9,024 bases of DNA. Origin: JBBEDC01 sp040881505 (GTDB taxonomy: Bacteria; Patescibacteriota; Andersenbacteria; UBA10190). Within the stretch, counting starts at the first letter, position 1, and every line of letters begins with the position of its first letter. Under the pieces are notes generated by a model. That model searched no databases, was not told the DNA's origin, and saw only the letters and a program-made list of their open reading frames with translations. A program made the translations under genes and the position numbers. The stretch covers positions 1 to 9,024 of the forward strand of contig JBBEDC010000002.1 in the NCBI GenBank assembly GCA_040881505.1. Direction: 5' to 3'. Positions 5,971 through 9,024 of this stretch are shown in pieces.

Positions 5971-6348
5971 ATGAAAGGAGGGTATATAGCCTGGCAATTT
6001 TGGTATGCGCCGCAGTGGCTCGTAAAACTGGCGTGGAATATCCAGCGAGCGAATTTTCAGATGTTTTCCGTGCCAATTATGATCAGAACCTTATTCGCTC
6101 ATTGGCATCGCGACGCCTTGTCATATACCGGCGGTACGATTACAGGATACATGACAACGTTTGCCCTCAATCAGATCTCTCGCACGATCGGCTTTATCAT
6201 CTGCACTGCGACCCTAATGGCGTGGGTGGTTGCCGCTATATTATTAGTACTTCTAAGCATGAGCGCTATTGCTCTCTTTTTCCTGTGGCCCTTTATGCCA
6301 CTTGTACTTGCAACCGTTGGTATCAGTCTTTTGACCGGAAGCCTATGA
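5971..6348 (+). CDS. Small membrane protein paired with the Clp-like AAA+ ATPase
   Basis: A 125-aa protein with an amphipathic or aromatic N-terminal half (WQFWYAPQWLVKLAWNIQ), a motif FSVPIMIRTLFAHWHR at 32-47, and two strong membrane helices at about 73-94 and 97-119. The FS(I/V)P..(I/L)RTLFA.W.R motif is familiar to me from CPR hypothetical proteins encoded just before a Clp-type ATPase, but I know of no assigned function. Its stop overlaps the ATPase start as ATGA (6345-6348), so the two are translationally coupled and probably act together at the membrane, perhaps as anchor, receptor or channel. The ATG at 5971 is placed by the -10 box; codons 2-4 read AAA GGA GGG, a Shine-Dalgarno-like run inside the gene. 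Confidence 0.8.
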   Translation: MKGGYIAWQFWYAPQWLVKLAWNIQRANFQMFSVPIMIRTLFAHWHRDALSYTGGTITGYMTTFALNQISRTIGFIICTATLMAWVVAAILLVLLSMSAIALFFLWPFMPLVLATVGISLLTGSL

Positions 6349-8810
6349 AGTTAGGGGACGCACCGCTACAGATCGATACCCGCAGGCTGTATGGCAGACG
6401 CGTTTTTAACATTGCGCTCCGCAGCCCCATTCTTGTCACAATCGCCATCCTGAGCACGCTAGCTGGGACAGGCATGATCTTGTTCAGCGCATCATCTTCG
6501 CTCATGGTCGGCCTGGGCCTTGTACTTTGGGCCGTCTCCGCCGCCGCCTGGCTGATATATACCTATGCCAGCACGACGCTGCCGCACGAGAAACCGCGAT
6601 ACACCGTCCAGCAGTTACTGGAATCAGATGGATCAATTAACAATGGAGCCTATGTGCTGACCTGGGAGGCGATTGAAGCCATCGGCAGCGGGACTGATAA
6701 GGACCTTACTATGCATGATGTGGTGGCTCAGATTGTAGCCCACCCGAAAGTGACAGCTACGCTGGAGTTTATGGAAATCCCAGCTCAGGAGCTGCAAGAA
6801 GTCCTGGAGCGGCATGTTGTTCCTGACCTTACGTTGCCAAAGCTGGTGCATACCGCGGCCTTCCAAGTATCAGTACGCAGCGAATCATATGTAGGAGTAG
6901 TTGATCTTCTCGTAACGTTGCTGCTGCATCCTCAGATGCGCAACCCTCTTCGCCAGTTTGAACTGCAAGAGCACGACGTTCTCTTTGTTGGCTGGTGGTA
7001 CGGCACGATGCAGCGGGAGCGAGCGGTACAGAAGCGTTGGTGGGACCCAGACCGCTTAGTGGGCTTTACTGGAGTGGGACTGTCCTGGGCTGCCGGATAC
7101 ACTCCCTTTATTGATAACTTCATTCGGATTCCATCCGGCAATATATGGGATCAACCCTATGGGCATAAAGAGCAAGCTGAACAGTTAATCACTACACTGG
7201 CGCGAGCCAGACAAGGAAATGTACTGCTGGTAGGACAGCCTGGAGTAGGCCGTCTTGGTATTATTAAATACGTCGCGCAGCTCATGAATCAGCAGAAAGC
7301 TCACGACGCCCTGAACGGCCAGCGTATGATATATATCAATGTTGGCCAGCTGCTATCTTTAGGGTCTTCGGGGCCTGAGCAGATGCAATTTATATCCCGC
7401 GCCCTGGCCGAGATGGAGCGGGCAGGCAATATCGTTGCAGTACTAGACGGACTGGGAAGTGTATTGGGCAAAGCTGGTGAGGATCGGATCAACTTAACTG
7501 ATGTACTGCTGCCGTTTTTCTCGTCGGCAAAAGTACGCGTTGTCGTCATTATGTCCACTGACGAGTACCATGAACGGGTTAAAACAAACGAAGACTTGCT
7601 GCACCTGTTTGAAATCGTGCAGGTCCCGCCTTTGAGCGGCCAGGAAACCTTGCAGCTGCTGGCTCTGACCAGGCGAGCCTGGGAAGATACAACAGACGTA
7701 AGAGCGTCCTACAAAGTATTGCGGGAAATCGTAGAGGCAACAGAGCATATCTTGCCATACGTTCCGTTTCCCGAAAAAGCCTTTGATGTGCTCGAAGAGC
7801 TCATTGTTACCGCTCAAGGAAAGAAACAAAAAGATATTTCTTCTACTGATGTACACGACCTCATTGCTCACAAAACAGGGATTCAGCTCGGAAAAGTGAA
7901 GGAGTTAGAAGGTAGGCGCCTGCTTCATCTTGAGGATTTCATTCATCGTCGTGTTGTTAATCAGGAACAGGGAGTTATGGCGGTATCGCGCGCTATGATT
8001 CGAGCCCGTACAGGAGTACGCAGTCGAACAAAACCCATTGGAACGTTTTTGTTTCTCGGTCCGACCGGAGTGGGGAAGACCGAGACTGCCAAAGCGCTGG
8101 CAGAAGCCTTCTTTGGATCGGAGGAATACCTGCAGCGCCTTGATATGACGGAGTTTCAGGGAGAAGATGGGGTGCAGCGCCTGATCGGCAGCTCAGGGCA
8201 GAAAACAGGGCGCCTAACCTCGCTCGTAGCCGATCATCCGTATGCTGTGTTATTGCTGGATGAGTTTGAAAAAGCTGATCTGCTTGTAAAGCAGCTGTTT
8301 CTGCCGGTATTCGATGAAGGATATATTTCTGACGCGTACGGCCGCAAGTATTCATTCCGCAACACGATTATTGTTGCGACTAGTAATGCTGGAGCGGAAT
8401 TGATTCGCACCAGCGTCGACGATGAAGGCAAGGTACCGCCAGGGTTTGAAAAAGACCTGCGCGAGCATATTTTGTCGCAGCAGCTCTTCCGTCCGGAGGA
8501 ACTTAACCGTTTTGATGGAGTCGTTACCTTCACTCCGCTCAGCCCGGACCATATCCGTCAGATTGCTGTATTGATGCTGAAAAAGCTCAACAAGCGCCTT
8601 GATGCAGAGCATGGTATTACCGTAGTAATTGATGATGCTCTATTGGATTTTCTGGTAAAAACGGGATACAACGCCGACTTTGGAGCGCGGCCTATGGCGC
8701 GTGCGATTCAGGACACCGTTGAATATGCGGTAGCTCGCCAGATCGCAGCGTCAGCGACGCATCCAGGACAGCAGATAACGATCAATCCAGAGCAGTTTGC
8801 AGTTACCTAA
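6345..8810 (+). CDS. Membrane-anchored double-AAA+ Clp-family ATPase with degenerate D1
   Basis: An 821-aa ClpB/ClpC-related protein. Two membrane helices (about 28-48 and 52-74) precede a degenerate Clp_N-like region (about 85-205; HTAAFQVSVRSESYVGVVDL), domain D1 (about 260-440) and domain D2 (about 530-815). D2 is intact for ATP use: GPTGVGKT (Lys578), LLLDE (Asp639/Glu640), TSN (Asn681), FRPEELNR (Arg716/Arg722) and sensor-2 GARP (Arg782). D1 is probably inactive: Walker A GQPGVGRLG has Arg303 for Lys, Walker B VAVLDG has Gly369 for Glu, and the paired Arg finger is His420-Leu421. The D2 pore segment LIGSSGQKTGRLTS (613-626) lacks the GYVG tyrosine. No ClpB-type coiled-coil M domain is inserted. 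A GF in VPPGFEK (697-703) lies where ClpC carries its ClpP-docking loop, but ClpP binding is uncertain. The ATG overlaps the stop of the upstream membrane protein. It likely remodels or pulls proteins at the cytoplasmic membrane face. Confidence 0.92.
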   Translation: MKLGDAPLQIDTRRLYGRRVFNIALRSPILVTIAILSTLAGTGMILFSASSSLMVGLGLVLWAVSAAAWLIYTYASTTLPHEKPRYTVQQLLESDGSINNGAYVLTWEAIEAIGSGTDKDLTMHDVVAQIVAHPKVTATLEFMEIPAQELQEVLERHVVPDLTLPKLVHTAAFQVSVRSESYVGVVDLLVTLLLHPQMRNPLRQFELQEHDVLFVGWWYGTMQRERAVQKRWWDPDRLVGFTGVGLSWAAGYTPFIDNFIRIPSGNIWDQPYGHKEQAEQLITTLARARQGNVLLVGQPGVGRLGIIKYVAQLMNQQKAHDALNGQRMIYINVGQLLSLGSSGPEQMQFISRALAEMERAGNIVAVLDGLGSVLGKAGEDRINLTDVLLPFFSSAKVRVVVIMSTDEYHERVKTNEDLLHLFEIVQVPPLSGQETLQLLALTRRAWEDTTDVRASYKVLREIVEATEHILPYVPFPEKAFDVLEELIVTAQGKKQKDISSTDVHDLIAHKTGIQLGKVKELEGRRLLHLEDFIHRRVVNQEQGVMAVSRAMIRARTGVRSRTKPIGTFLFLGPTGVGKTETAKALAEAFFGSEEYLQRLDMTEFQGEDGVQRLIGSSGQKTGRLTSLVADHPYAVLLLDEFEKADLLVKQLFLPVFDEGYISDAYGRKYSFRNTIIVATSNAGAELIRTSVDDEGKVPPGFEKDLREHILSQQLFRPEELNRFDGVVTFTPLSPDHIRQIAVLMLKKLNKRLDAEHGITVVIDDALLDFLVKTGYNADFGARPMARAIQDTVEYAVARQIAASATHPGQQITINPEQFAVT

Positions 8811-8814
8811 GGCG

Positions 8815-9024
8815 CTACTCCCCGAGGGAGACTTCCAGCACTCGAGTGCCGTCGAGAACGTAGAGCTTGGTTTCATCGCTGCTGACAGCTAAGGCGGATA
8901 CCTGTGCGGCGGAGCTAACAACAAGCTGACTTACCAGTGCGCCTCGTTTGGTGAAGATAGCGACGCGGCGGTTTTGCGGGTCGAGGATGTATAGGTTGCT
9001 GAAATCTTCCCGGGTAATAATTCT
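8815..9024 (-). CDS. C-terminal fragment of a beta-propeller-like protein, cut by the window edge
   Basis: Reading leftward from the window edge, 69 codons are open to a TAG at 8817-8815. The translation has repeated four-strand-blade features: LYILDPQNRRVAIF, then AVSSDETKLYVLDGTRVLEV, spaced about 40 residues apart, typical of NHL/YVTN-like propeller blades. It stops four nt from the ATPase stop codon on the other strand, a convergent junction with no convincing terminator. I recall CPR proteins with similar C-terminal propellers near this ATPase, some with a phosphatase-like N-terminal domain, but that is memory only and the N-terminal part is not in the window. Confidence 0.7.
   Translation of the reverse strand, partial: RIITREDFSNLYILDPQNRRVAIFTKRGALVSQLVVSSAAQVSALAVSSDETKLYVLDGTRVLEVSLGE

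Noticed and set aside
6000..6344. Upstream in-frame extension of the ATPase to a TTG at 6000
   Set aside because: This stretch overlaps the membrane-protein gene, and its translation is Cys/Arg/His-rich without any Clp-like feature. The ATGA overlap at 6345 is the natural start.
8818..8830. CTCCC/GGGAG hairpin near the convergent stop codons as a terminator
   Set aside because: Only 5 bp with a 3-nt loop and no T-run on either strand; it lies in the last codons of the propeller gene.

Overview
The window looks like a chromosomal piece of a Candidate Phyla Radiation (Patescibacteria) bacterium. Three things point there: a YkwD-type CAP protein with a proline/threonine linker and an N-terminal 'LIPREEN' motif that I recall from CPR relatives; an L7/L12 of the 'EVPEKFK..MSVLELSELV' type; and a small membrane protein coupled to a membrane-anchored, degenerate Clp-type AAA+ ATPase. 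This is a judgement from remembered families, not a search. G+C is roughly half by eye. TGA ends several genes (the HAD phosphatase, mltG, the 96-aa ORF, the 125-aa membrane protein), so the UGA-as-glycine code of Gracilibacteria/Absconditabacteria is excluded.

Layout. Bases 1-2153 are read leftward: the first 13 codons of an unidentified gene (41-1), a secreted or anchored CAP-domain protein (1541-108) and a HAD-IA phosphatase (2153-1557). From an 84-bp divergent promoter region, two genes run rightward: a stand-alone mannose-1-phosphate guanylyltransferase (2238-3305) and the endolytic murein transglycosylase MltG (3310-4338). Both serve the cell envelope. A leftward 96-aa orphan ORF (4677-4387) with a perfect Shine-Dalgarno and its own intrinsic terminator lies convergent to mltG.

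The ribosomal stalk genes rplJ (4934-5461) and rplL (5483-5902) follow. They are preceded by a structured leader with an intrinsic terminator that fits L10 autoregulation by attenuation, and are closed by a strong hairpin at 5928-5953. An extended -10 box directly after that hairpin starts a two-gene unit joined by an ATGA overlap: a 125-aa membrane protein (5971-6348) and an 821-aa two-TM, Clp_N-like, double-AAA+ protein (6345-8810). Its first ATPase domain has lost its catalytic residues, and its second lacks the canonical tyrosine pore loop. A convergent partial gene at the right edge (9024-8815) encodes the C-terminal end of a beta-propeller-like protein.

Two themes deserve attention. First, five promoter-proximal genes have a -10 hexamer only 6-9 nt before their ATG and no Shine-Dalgarno, which predicts leaderless mRNAs; the orphan 96-aa gene is the opposite, with a long leader and a perfect SD. 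Second, the membrane-protein/AAA+ pair is the best candidate here for a poorly described system: an apparent membrane-tethered remodelling machine of Clp ancestry with altered ATPase and substrate-gripping parts.
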